A DNA stretch of 35,433 bases from Akkermansia muciniphila (GTDB taxonomy: Bacteria; Verrucomicrobiota; Verrucomicrobiia; Verrucomicrobiales; V1-33). The translations under genes and the position numbers were made by a program. The notes under the pieces are model-generated. The model had not been told where the DNA came from. It made no database searches and saw only the letters and a list, made by a program, of their open reading frames with translations. The DNA is taken from assembly GCA_943333275.1 (NCBI GenBank), contig CALQSQ010000057.1, positions 1 to 35,433 on the forward strand, read 5' to 3'. Numbering within the stretch: the stretch's first letter is position 1; every line of letters starts with the position of its first letter. Shown in pieces: positions 7,607-15,234 of the stretch.

Positions 7607-9424
7607 ATGTCCTCCGCCTTTAAAGTCCAATTTTGGGGAACCAGGGGTTCCCTTCCCCGACCGGGACGCAAGACGGTGCGTTATGGGGGCAACACTTCCT
7701 GCATTCAGGTAACGGCTCCGGATGGCACGCTGGTGATGATCGACTGCGGGAGCGGGGCCTTTGATCTGGGAAGGGTGTTGCGGGCTGATCCCAATGCGCC
7801 CATGCAGGGACACCTGCTCATCAGTCATACCCACTGGGATCACATCCAGGGGTTCCCTTTCTTCGCGCCGCTCTTTGACAAAGACTGGCGATGGAACATT
7901 TACGGACCGGCTGGTCTGGGGGAATCGCTCAGGGATACGCTCGCCGGGCAGATGCAATACAGTTATTTTCCGGTGACCCTCAATGATCTGGGGGCAAAGA
8001 TTCATTTCCATGACTTAATGGAGGGAGAGCTAACAATTGGCGGCATGACCGTGACCACGCGGTATTTGAATCATCCGGTGCTGACGCTGGGGTATCGGCT
8101 GGAAATGGACGACATGACGATCGTCTACGCCTGTGATCACGAGCCCCATGGGTGGGATGCCTCGGAACCGGATGTCATCCATGATCTGGACCGTCGGCAC
8201 AGTGAGTTCTTTGAGGGAGCGGACCTGGTGATCCACGACTCCCAGTTCACCGATGAGGAATACAGGACCAGGAAGGGTTGGGGGCACAGTCCCGTGGGCT
8301 ATGTCTCGAAAATGTGCCAGTTGGCGGGTGTTCGAATTATGGCGCTCACCCATCATGACATGAGCCGGACCGATGACGCGCTGGATGAAATTCTCCTGGC
8401 TGCCAGGGAGGATTTGAAATCAGCCGGATCAGCGATGGAAATCATTGCCGCCGCAGACGGTCAGATGGTGGAGATCACGCCAATTCCGCATCAGCAGAGA
8501 ACGTCTGACAAGCCGCACGTGTCGGCCTCCGTGGCACCCGCGATGAAGAAGTCCTCCGTGCTAATCGGAGTGGCGGACCAAAAAATGTCCAACCTGCTTG
8601 CCGAAGCGGCATCCGTGGGGGGAGTGCAGATCACCCAGGCTCCAGATGCCGCGACCACCCTGCAGCTGGCCCGGTCCTCCCATCCCTCCCTGCTCATCGT
8701 GGAGGAGCACCTGTCCGGAAAAGACGGCCTGGATATTTACAAAAGCCTGCAGGCGGATGCCGATCCCCGGCTGCGCGAAATGTCCCTGATGATGGTGGCG
8801 GATCGGGAGCCTTCCCGGCCAACGGAGGGCGTGACGGTTATGAAATGGCTCATCCAGCCCTTTTCCGTGCAGTATGCACGCGCCCACATCCAGGCGGCAT
8901 TGTTGCGCTGCGCCTGCCGGTGGCTCAGTGCACCCATCCCCCTCGACGAGGCGCGGCGACTGGCCACGCTCCATGAATTGGAAATCCTGGACACCCCCTT
9001 CGAAGAGCGTTTTGACCGCATTACCAGAATCGCTGCAGCACTGGCGGAGGTCCCCATCGCGCTGGTGTCCCTGGTGGATCTGGAACGGCAGTGGTTCAAA
9101 TCCTGCCAGGGGCTCGATGTCAGTGAAACCTCACGGGAGCTCGCCTTCTGCGCGCATGTCGTTTACAGCCGCAAGCCCATGATCGTGAAAGATACCCTGC
9201 TGGATGACCGACTGGCAGACAGCCCGGTCGTCGTGGGTGGCCCACGCATCCGGTTTTATGCGGGGTTTCCGATTTTTCACGACAATGGCAGCTGCCTGGG
9301 CACGCTCTGCCTCATCGATACCAAGCCGCGGGAGCTATCGGAGGGGACCTTGCGATTGATCGAGGATCTGGCGAGAATCGTCGAGGAAGAATTGCAGACC
9401 GCGCGGGAAACGATCGCGACATAG
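7607..9424 (+). CDS. MBL-fold hydrolase fused to a degenerate receiver domain and a GAF domain
   Basis: A 605-residue three-domain protein. Residues 1–~300 are a metallo-beta-lactamase fold of the RNase Z / cyclic-nucleotide phosphodiesterase type: GTRGS start, HTHWDH at 74–79, then ACDHEPH, HDSQFT, GWGHSP and LTHHD. Residues ~315–435 align with a response-regulator receiver, but the acceptor Asp is replaced (LLIVEEHL), the conserved Lys is Gln (LIQPF) and the Thr/Ser strand is changed. The last ~160 residues are a GAF domain of the LLDTPFEERFDRI…ELAFCAHVV…RFYAGFPI…GTLCLID type, usually found in signalling proteins. Inferred role: a hydrolase, perhaps acting on a signalling nucleotide or RNA, controlled by ligand binding to GAF. 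TTG 7580 is an alternative start. Confidence 0.85.
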   Translation: MSSAFKVQFWGTRGSLPRPGRKTVRYGGNTSCIQVTAPDGTLVMIDCGSGAFDLGRVLRADPNAPMQGHLLISHTHWDHIQGFPFFAPLFDKDWRWNIYGPAGLGESLRDTLAGQMQYSYFPVTLNDLGAKIHFHDLMEGELTIGGMTVTTRYLNHPVLTLGYRLEMDDMTIVYACDHEPHGWDASEPDVIHDLDRRHSEFFEGADLVIHDSQFTDEEYRTRKGWGHSPVGYVSKMCQLAGVRIMALTHHDMSRTDDALDEILLAAREDLKSAGSAMEIIAAADGQMVEITPIPHQQRTSDKPHVSASVAPAMKKSSVLIGVADQKMSNLLAEAASVGGVQITQAPDAATTLQLARSSHPSLLIVEEHLSGKDGLDIYKSLQADADPRLREMSLMMVADREPSRPTEGVTVMKWLIQPFSVQYARAHIQAALLRCACRWLSAPIPLDEARRLATLHELEILDTPFEERFDRITRIAAALAEVPIALVSLVDLERQWFKSCQGLDVSETSRELAFCAHVVYSRKPMIVKDTLLDDRLADSPVVVGGPRIRFYAGFPIFHDNGSCLGTLCLIDTKPRELSEGTLRLIEDLARIVEEELQTARETIAT

Positions 9425-9686
9425 TGGCTAATGAGTTTGGAAATGCGCCCGATTTCCCTCCGACCTCTGCGCCCGTTTCCCACTGACACCACACCCAACA
9501 CAATCCCGCTTCACCGGTGGATCATGATGGGATTCAGGCCGATGCTGCGCCTCCAGCCCGCTCTTTCAATCTGCTCGGTCCAGCACGCCCGGCTCCGTGA
9601 GTCTCCTGGGAACCCCCGGCATCTGACCGCCATCAAGCGCCTGACATGCTCCTTGCACCGGCTGCTCCCCGCGGTAATCCTGCGGC

Positions 9687-10394
9687 ATGGCCGATTCCCC
9701 CGTCCCCTCCCCGTCTCCCCCACCCCGCTTCGACAAGCAGCCCACCGCAGGATCCTCCCCCACCCCGGGGTGCATCATTTTTGCGATTGGTGGCGTGGCG
9801 ATTTTATTTCTCGTGACGTGGTTTTTGTATGCGGGATTCAAGCAGGCGAAGGAGCTGGAATCATTTACTTCGACTGAGCCGGTGAAATTTGTCCTGCCGG
9901 TGGTCAGCGAGCAGGAGCGGTCTGATCTCGCCGCGCGACTGTCGGCGTATGCGGCGGCGGTGGAGGGAAAGCAGGCGGCGGAATTGTCATTCAATGTGGC
10001 GGAACTCAATGCCCTGCTGGCGGTGGAGCCCACGCTTGAATCGGTGCGGCAGAATTTGCAGCTGCAGAGCATCGACACCCGCATGATTGCGAAGGTCAGT
10101 TTCCCGTTGAACGCCCTTTCCGGTGGCAACCGTTACCTGAATGGCTTGATTGAATTTACGCCCGTGATCAAATCCAAAACCGGCCTTGCTGTGCAGACGG
10201 AGACGATTTCGGTGCCCGGCCATGCGGTTTCGGAGGGCTTTGTGAGGTTGTATCGGGAAATGAATTTTCTCGATGACATGCTGTTGAAAGCCTTCCGGGA
10301 ACACCCCACGCTCGGCCCGCCCTTCCAGCAGACAACCAGCGTCATCCTTCGGGACGGGAGCGTCGTAGTCTCGTACAAGCCCGCTGCGGGCTGA
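9687..10394 (+). CDS. Hypothetical protein with one N-terminal membrane segment
   Basis: A 235-residue protein I do not recognise. The first ~28 residues are rich in Pro and Ser, followed by one strong transmembrane helix (about residues 29–49, core IIFAIGGVAILFLVTWFLYAG). The rest is soluble and probably periplasmic, with an Ala-rich helical stretch and then beta-rich sequence. The 262 bases upstream show no clear gene. It precedes the PHP phosphatase by 48 bases on the same strand, so they may be co-transcribed; nothing in the sequence links their functions. Confidence 0.7.
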   Translation: MADSPVPSPSPPPRFDKQPTAGSSPTPGCIIFAIGGVAILFLVTWFLYAGFKQAKELESFTSTEPVKFVLPVVSEQERSDLAARLSAYAAAVEGKQAAELSFNVAELNALLAVEPTLESVRQNLQLQSIDTRMIAKVSFPLNALSGGNRYLNGLIEFTPVIKSKTGLAVQTETISVPGHAVSEGFVRLYREMNFLDDMLLKAFREHPTLGPPFQQTTSVILRDGSVVVSYKPAAG

Positions 10395-10442
10395 TCCGCT
10401 TCGCATTCGACATTCCGCAAACCTCTGCCACATTTGCGCGCC

Positions 10443-11282
10443 ATGAAACCCCTCTATTACGACAGTCACATGCACACTCCCCTCTGCAAGCACGCCGAGG
10501 GTGAGCCGGAGGAGTATGCGGAAATGGGACTTCAGCGGGGATTGAAGGGCATCACCTTTACCTGCCACAGCCCCATGCCGAACAATTTCTGGCCGGAAGT
10601 GCGCATGGCCCCGTCAGAGTTTCCCAGGTATGTGGAAATGATCGAGCGGGCGGCCCAGGCCTATGCGGGCAAACTGGATGTGCGTCTGGGCATGGAGACG
10701 GACTATTTCCCAGGCATGGAGTGGTGGGCGGAGAAACTCAATGAGGAAGCTGCGTTCAGTCACGTGCTGGGGTCGGTGCATTTTTTCAGCCCGGAATACA
10801 AGGCGAGGTTCTGGAAAGGAGATGTCATGGAATTCTACAAAACGTATTTCGGTCATCTCGCGGACAGCGCAGAAACCGGCCTGTTCGATACGCTGGCCCA
10901 TCCGGACCTGGTGAAAAATTTCTACCCGGAGCAATACGATTTTGAAAGGCTCCAGGACACCATCGAAAGCGCGCTGGACCGCATTGCCGCGAGCGGCGTG
11001 GCCATGGAGTTGAACACCTCCGGGGTTCATAAAAAATTTCCCGAACTCAACCCCGGACCGGGCATGCTCCAGTTGATGCGGAATCGAAACATCCCCGTCG
11101 TGCTCGGCAGTGACTCGCACAGCCCGCGGCGCGTCTCCGCAGACTTCTCTTACGCCCTGGACGTGCTCGAGGGAGCCGGGTTCACCAAGGTCAGTTATTT
11201 CCTGAATCGGAAACGGTTCGATGTCTCCCTTGGCGATGTGCGCGACTCCCTGCTGGCGCAACTGCCGCAGGTCCTCGGATAG
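10443..11282 (+). CDS. hisJ: Histidinol-phosphatase, PHP family (HisJ/HisK type)
   Basis: A 279-residue PHP-fold protein. The metal-binding landmarks are DSHMHTPLCKHA (first HxH of PHP), GITFTCHSPMP, GMETDYFPG, VLGSVHFF, DTLAHPDL, MELNTSG and VLGSDSHSP. These match the HisJ-type histidinol-phosphatase that dephosphorylates L-histidinol phosphate in histidine biosynthesis. Overall length fits the family. The call is supported by context: hisC, whose product makes the substrate, lies on the opposite strand about 2.3 kb away. ATG 10443 is preferred over TTG 10434. Related PHP phosphatases can act on other small phosphates, so specificity is not certain. Confidence 0.85.
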   Translation: MKPLYYDSHMHTPLCKHAEGEPEEYAEMGLQRGLKGITFTCHSPMPNNFWPEVRMAPSEFPRYVEMIERAAQAYAGKLDVRLGMETDYFPGMEWWAEKLNEEAAFSHVLGSVHFFSPEYKARFWKGDVMEFYKTYFGHLADSAETGLFDTLAHPDLVKNFYPEQYDFERLQDTIESALDRIAASGVAMELNTSGVHKKFPELNPGPGMLQLMRNRNIPVVLGSDSHSPRRVSADFSYALDVLEGAGFTKVSYFLNRKRFDVSLGDVRDSLLAQLPQVLG

Positions 11283-11299
11283 GCTTTCGCTTCAAAGCC
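11282..11299. terminator. Hairpin between convergent genes, possible bidirectional terminator
   Basis: GGCTTT at 11282–11287 pairs exactly with AAAGCC at 11294–11299 around a six-base loop. It sits across the stops of the two convergent genes, which are only nine bases apart. There is no T-run after it, so factor-independent termination is only a possibility. Confidence 0.4.
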
Positions 11300-12407
11300 G
11301 CTCCAGAAAGCGCCGGTAGAACCCCACGCCCTCCTCGAGATCGGCGATGGAGATGAATTCATCGCAGGTGTGCGCCTGGTCAATTTTTCCCGGACCTGCA
11401 GCCACGGATGGAATACCGCCCGCCGCCAGCCATGCGGCATCGCAAAACCACGGCGCGCCCGCCAACCCCCTGCCTGCCGCCGCCAATTCGCGGACCAGAG
11501 GATGCTCCGGATCCGTATCCAGCGGTCCGCATTCCCCGAACGAACGCAGGGCGACATCCTCACCGGCGAGAAATTCCTGTAGAAACTGCCACATCCCCTG
11601 ATCGCGCCAGGCCGGGGTATAACGGATATCCAGCGAGAGATGGCAATGCTCCGCGACAATATTCTCGCGCGTCCCTCCCTTGATCGTTCCAAAATTAACC
11701 GTGCTGTCGCCCAGCACCGGATGGCGGTAGGCGGGAGCCGCGATGCGTTCCTTGAATTCCGTGGACAATCGCTGCAGGACCGGCATCATTTTCAAAATGG
11801 CATTCACGCCGCGTTCGGGAGTCGCCCCATGCACGGCCTTGCCGGTCGTCATCACGTCCACCCACAGCGACCCCTTGTGGGTGTTCACGACCTTGCAATC
11901 GGTCGGCTCACCCACAATGGCGAAATCATAATTGGGGTGGTGCTTGACGAAATGTTTCGAGCCGAACTGGGCGCTTTCCTCCCCCATCAATCCCCCAAAA
12001 GTAATCTCAGCACCCAATTGGCAAAGCCGCGGCCCCAGCTCCTCCAGCGCCGCCAGCATGGCGGCCGCAGTGCCTTTGGTATCGCTCGCGCCCCGACCCC
12101 AGAGCTTGCCATCCCGGACGTCGCCACCAAAGGGATCAATCGTCATGCCACCAATGGAAACGGTATCCAAGTGGGGAGCGAGCAGGATGCGCTGCTTGGG
12201 ATTGGCGGTGGGAAATCTTCCAATCACATTCGGCCTCCCCGGCTGCACCTCCTCCATGCTTACCTCCGCCCCCAGGGTCCTCAGAAACTCCCCCACCCAC
12301 TGCGCACAGGCCAGTTCCCCGGTGTTCGCCTTGTCCGGTTCGCCGTCCGGATTCACACTGGGAATCCGGACGAGGGATTGTAAAATTTCTACGACGCGGG
12401 ATGCCAT
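11292..12407 (-). CDS. M20-family deacylase (acetylornithine deacetylase / succinyl-diaminopimelate desuccinylase-like)
   Basis: A 371-residue zinc peptidase-like protein. Motifs in order: RIPSVNPDG at the N terminus, LLAPHLDTV (first metal His and catalytic Asp), GRGASDTKG (bridging Asp), GLMGEESAQFGS (general base and metal Glu), VGEPTD, and IDQAHTCDEF near the C terminus (last metal His). The middle part (KAVHGATPERGVNAI) is the dimerisation lid domain. The family removes acyl groups from amino acid intermediates; ArgE and DapE cannot be told apart by eye here. It is the last gene of a hisC–patB–M20 run, starting six bases after the aminotransferase stop. The substrate is probably an N-acyl amino acid. 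Confidence 0.85.
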   Translation of the reverse strand: MASRVVEILQSLVRIPSVNPDGEPDKANTGELACAQWVGEFLRTLGAEVSMEEVQPGRPNVIGRFPTANPKQRILLAPHLDTVSIGGMTIDPFGGDVRDGKLWGRGASDTKGTAAAMLAALEELGPRLCQLGAEITFGGLMGEESAQFGSKHFVKHHPNYDFAIVGEPTDCKVVNTHKGSLWVDVMTTGKAVHGATPERGVNAILKMMPVLQRLSTEFKERIAAPAYRHPVLGDSTVNFGTIKGGTRENIVAEHCHLSLDIRYTPAWRDQGMWQFLQEFLAGEDVALRSFGECGPLDTDPEHPLVRELAAAGRGLAGAPWFCDAAWLAAGGIPSVAAGPGKIDQAHTCDEFISIADLEEGVGFYRRFLERL

Positions 12408-12413
12408 GGCTGT

Positions 12414-13559
12414 TTAAAGCGCGGTGGCGAAACGCCGCAGCGCCTCATCCAGGGTGGAACGCGGACAGCCAAAATTCAACCGCACATGACCAGGCCCGCC
12501 AAAATCCGTACCGGGAGAAAACCCGAGCCCATGCTTTTCAAAATGCGCGTGCGGATTCTCCAGATTGAGCGCACGCACATCCAGCCAGGCCAGATACGTC
12601 GCCTCCATGTGCGGCATCCGCACCATGGGTGCCTGCTCGGCCAGGAAACTCGCCAGCCGATCCCGATTCCCCCGCAGATAAGCCTGCAAGCGTTGGCGCC
12701 ACGGCCGACTAAATCGATAGGCTGCCTCGGTCGCGTGGTATCCCAGCGGATTCACCTCCGCGATAAACGTGTTTTTTGAAGCCACGAATTTCCGCCGCAG
12801 CGTGGCATCGGGAATCACCGCAAAGGCTGTGCTGAGACCGGGAATATTGCATGTCTTACTGGCGGCCATCAGCACAATGAGTCGCTCCTGAATCGCCCCC
12901 GGCACGCGCAGCGCGGTGTAATGCGGCGCTGTTTCGGGCTCGAGCAGGAGATCGCAATGGATCTCATCCGAGACCAGCAGCAGATCGTGCGCCAGACAGA
13001 ATTCCGCCACTTTTTGAACTTCCTCCGCCGTAAAAACACGGCCGACCGGATTGTGTGGATTGCACAGGAAAAAGACTTTCGTCCGCGCGGTGACAGCCGC
13101 TTCCATCGCCTCGAAATCCAGCGTGTAGCGCAGCGGACCATCCGGCATTTCGCACAGCGGCACCGTGATGAGTTCCCGCTGCGTGGCGCGGTGCAAATTC
13201 AGAAACGGCGGATACGCGGGAGTGCAGACCATCAGGGCATCGCCGGGTCCGCCAGCCACCAGCACGGCCTGACTCTTGGCGGGCACCATGCCGGGCGTAA
13301 AGACCAGCCAGCCTGGATCGGCCGCCACGCCATGCTCGTCCTTGAGATAATCCGTGATTGCCTCGCGCACGCCCTGATGCGCCACGGAATACCCAAGGAT
13401 GCCGTGGTCCAGTCTCGACCGCACCGCTTCCAGTACGCAGTCGGGCACGGCAAAATCCATATCCGCGACCCACAACGGCAGCACATCGCGCCCCGCATAA
13501 CGCTCCCATTTCAAGCTCCCCGTACTGCGACGGTCAATGATGGTATCGAATTCGCTCAT
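12414..13559 (-). CDS. PLP-dependent C-S lyase / aminotransferase, PatB/MalY family
   Basis: A 381-residue fold-type I PLP enzyme. The N-terminal DRRSTGSLKWERY and LPLWVADMDFAVPDCV are hallmarks of the MalY/PatB branch (cystathionine beta-lyase type). Other landmarks are FLCNPHNPVGRV (cofactor-binding Asn), VSDEIHCDLL (Asp to the pyridine nitrogen), AASKTCNIPGL (Schiff-base Lys) and HVRLNFGCPRS (substrate Arg). Enzymes of this branch cleave cystathionine or cysteine conjugates to pyruvate and ammonia, and some are moonlighting regulators. It lies nine bases downstream of hisC and six bases upstream of the M20 gene, so the three are almost certainly one transcript. Confidence 0.88.
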   Translation of the reverse strand: MSEFDTIIDRRSTGSLKWERYAGRDVLPLWVADMDFAVPDCVLEAVRSRLDHGILGYSVAHQGVREAITDYLKDEHGVAADPGWLVFTPGMVPAKSQAVLVAGGPGDALMVCTPAYPPFLNLHRATQRELITVPLCEMPDGPLRYTLDFEAMEAAVTARTKVFFLCNPHNPVGRVFTAEEVQKVAEFCLAHDLLLVSDEIHCDLLLEPETAPHYTALRVPGAIQERLIVLMAASKTCNIPGLSTAFAVIPDATLRRKFVASKNTFIAEVNPLGYHATEAAYRFSRPWRQRLQAYLRGNRDRLASFLAEQAPMVRMPHMEATYLAWLDVRALNLENPHAHFEKHGLGFSPGTDFGGPGHVRLNFGCPRSTLDEALRRFATAL

Positions 13560-13568
13560 CTTTCTTAT

Positions 13569-14663
13569 CTAGGCCAGATACTGGCGGAGGAGTTGGATGA
13601 ACCGTTGATTTTGCGGCATCGTTCCCACGCTGACGCGCACCCATTCTGGCAACTGATAAGCCCGCATCGCCCGCACGATCATGCCCTGGCGGAGAAATTT
13701 CTGAAAGAGGTCATCACCATCGCCCACTTTCACCAGCACGAAATTCGCGTGGCTCGGAACGTATTCCAATCCCATCTCCGCGAACGACTGCTCAAAATAA
13801 GCCCGGCCCTCCCGGTTCACATCGCGGGTCCGCTGCTGGTGCTCCTCATCCGCCAGACCGGCCAGCGCCGCCGCCTGCGCCAGCGCATTCGCATTGAATG
13901 GCTGTCGGGTTTTTTGAATGATATCCGCTAGTTCCCTCCGTGCCAGACCATAACCAATCCGCAGCGCGGCCAGACCCTGAATCTTGGAAAACGTCCGCAG
14001 GATGACCACATTGCGTCCCTCGCGCAAGTAGCGTAGCGTATCCGGAGGGTTGTCGAGAAACTCGTAATACGCCTCGTCGAAAACCACCACGACATGCTCG
14101 GGCACCCGATCCATGAATTTATCCAGCGCAGCCTGCTCCACCAGGGTTCCCGTGGGATTGTTTGGATTGGCAATGAAAATTTCCTTGGTGGCCGGGGTAA
14201 TGGCATCTGCCATGGCCTCCAGATCGTGGGTGAATCCGGGATCCGGTACCTCCACGGTGCGCGCCCCAAACAGGGTGGCCATCAGCTTGTAAACGACAAA
14301 GGCATGCTTCGCCGTCACTACCTCGGCACCGGGATGCAGAAAGGCATGACCGATGAATTCAATGATCTCATTGGAACCATTTCCCAGAATCACATTGCCC
14401 ATTTCCAGTCCAAATTTCTCAGCGATCGCCGTCCGTAATTTATACCCGCCGCCATCCGGATAAATGTGCGACTGATCCAGCATCGACTGCATCGCCGCAA
14501 TGGCCTTGGGGGACGGCCCGAGCGGATTTTCGTTCGAGGCCAGCTTGATGATCTCCGACGGCTTAAGACCCAGCTCGCGCGCGACTTCTTCAATCGGCTT
14601 GCCGGGCTCATAACTGACGAGATCCCTGAGTTGTTGATTCGCTTGATTCCAAATGGACGACAT
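13569..14663 (-). CDS. hisC: Histidinol-phosphate aminotransferase
   Basis: A 364-residue fold-type I aminotransferase. Key features: IKLASNENPLGPSPKA at the N terminus (typical of HisC), YPDGGGYKLR, LGNGSNEIIE, ANPNNPTGT (cofactor Asn), VVFDEAYYEF (Asp and Tyr binding PLP), RTFSKIQGLAALRIGYG (Schiff-base Lys) and VRVSVGTMPQN (substrate Arg). It converts imidazole-acetol phosphate and glutamate to histidinol phosphate; some HisC also serve aromatic amino acids. First gene of the minus-strand run. A possible promoter lies just upstream and would give a very short or leaderless transcript. Confidence 0.92.
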   Translation of the reverse strand: MSSIWNQANQQLRDLVSYEPGKPIEEVARELGLKPSEIIKLASNENPLGPSPKAIAAMQSMLDQSHIYPDGGGYKLRTAIAEKFGLEMGNVILGNGSNEIIEFIGHAFLHPGAEVVTAKHAFVVYKLMATLFGARTVEVPDPGFTHDLEAMADAITPATKEIFIANPNNPTGTLVEQAALDKFMDRVPEHVVVVFDEAYYEFLDNPPDTLRYLREGRNVVILRTFSKIQGLAALRIGYGLARRELADIIQKTRQPFNANALAQAAALAGLADEEHQQRTRDVNREGRAYFEQSFAEMGLEYVPSHANFVLVKVGDGDDLFQKFLRQGMIVRAMRAYQLPEWVRVSVGTMPQNQRFIQLLRQYLA

Positions 14664-14669
14664 GGTTCA

Positions 14670-14697
14670 CCCATACCAAGACCCCGCCAGAGTGCAA
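14670..14697 (-). promoter_or_regulatory. Possible sigma-70-like promoter for hisC
   Basis: Read on the minus strand, TTGCAC (14697–14692) and TATGGG (14675–14670) are 16 bases apart, and the hisC ATG follows six bases after the second hexamer. Both boxes match the consensus only in part. If real, the transcript would be nearly leaderless. Confidence 0.25.
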
Positions 14698-14710
14698 ACT
14701 GACTCCGAAG

Positions 14711-14790
14711 GATTTTCCGGCAGGCATCCACACCATCATGGGGCTGCCACGATGTCGGAAGTGGGCCAGAGCGGTTTCCGCCGGAAAATC
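14711..14790. repeat. Inverted repeat upstream of hisC
   Basis: GATTTTCCGGC at 14711–14721 is the exact reverse complement of GCCGGAAAATC at 14780–14790, 58 bases apart. Next to the arms, CAGGCAT (14721–14727) and ATGCCTG (14791–14797) are also complementary. Either could be part of a regulatory structure or the remains of a small mobile element. Confidence 0.5.
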
Positions 14791-14875
14791 ATGCCTGAAG
14801 GAATCGGATGCCGCACCGTATGCACCATTGCCCCCAGGCGCTGCTGATAACTCATGCTCCCGGCGGACGGGATGA

Positions 14876-15220
14876 ATTGGGTGTCGAAGGTGCGCTACCT
14901 TTCATTCGGATCCCTTTTCCCTGCAACGCGGAGCAGATGGCACCGCGCGGGTTGAGTGTCGACCGAGCTCTGGCCGCACCAATCAAATCCGGATTCATCT
15001 TTGGCTGTTAGGCTATCCCATCCTGGGTGATGGCACTTACCTGCCGAACGGTGCCACCGGGCAGCAACAAACCTTGGATATCGACGCCCCGCCCATGGCC
15101 CTGCATGCCTGGAAATTGGCTTTCAAACACCCGCTCACCGGTGAGCGCATGAGCTTTGAGTCAGAGCCGGGAGCCGCCTTACAATTGGAGACTACCGTTG
15201 CTCCCACTGCTACCTACTGA
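14876..15220 (+). pseudogene. Remnant of an RluA-family pseudouridine synthase (C-terminal part only)
   Basis: An open frame of 114 codons with no upstream start; a stop (TGA 14873–14875) lies directly before it in the same frame. It contains the family's C-terminal core: GRTNQIRIHLWLLGYPILGD corresponds to GRTHQIRVHLA.LG.PI.GD of RluA/RluD proteins, and ALHAWKLAFKHPLTGERM is the usual next strand pair. The catalytic domain half with the HRLDxxTSG motif is absent, and nothing similar was seen in the 200 bases upstream. So this is a 5'-truncated relic. It ends 14 bases before the stop of the DUF1552 gene on the other strand, at the edge of the 15.2–20.4 kb module. Confidence 0.8.
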
Positions 15221-15234
15221 GGAACATTCCCCCG

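Noticed and set aside
12921..13931. 336-codon plus-strand frame across patB and hisC
   Set aside because: It spans two well-supported minus-strand genes and their junction, with no recognisable domain.
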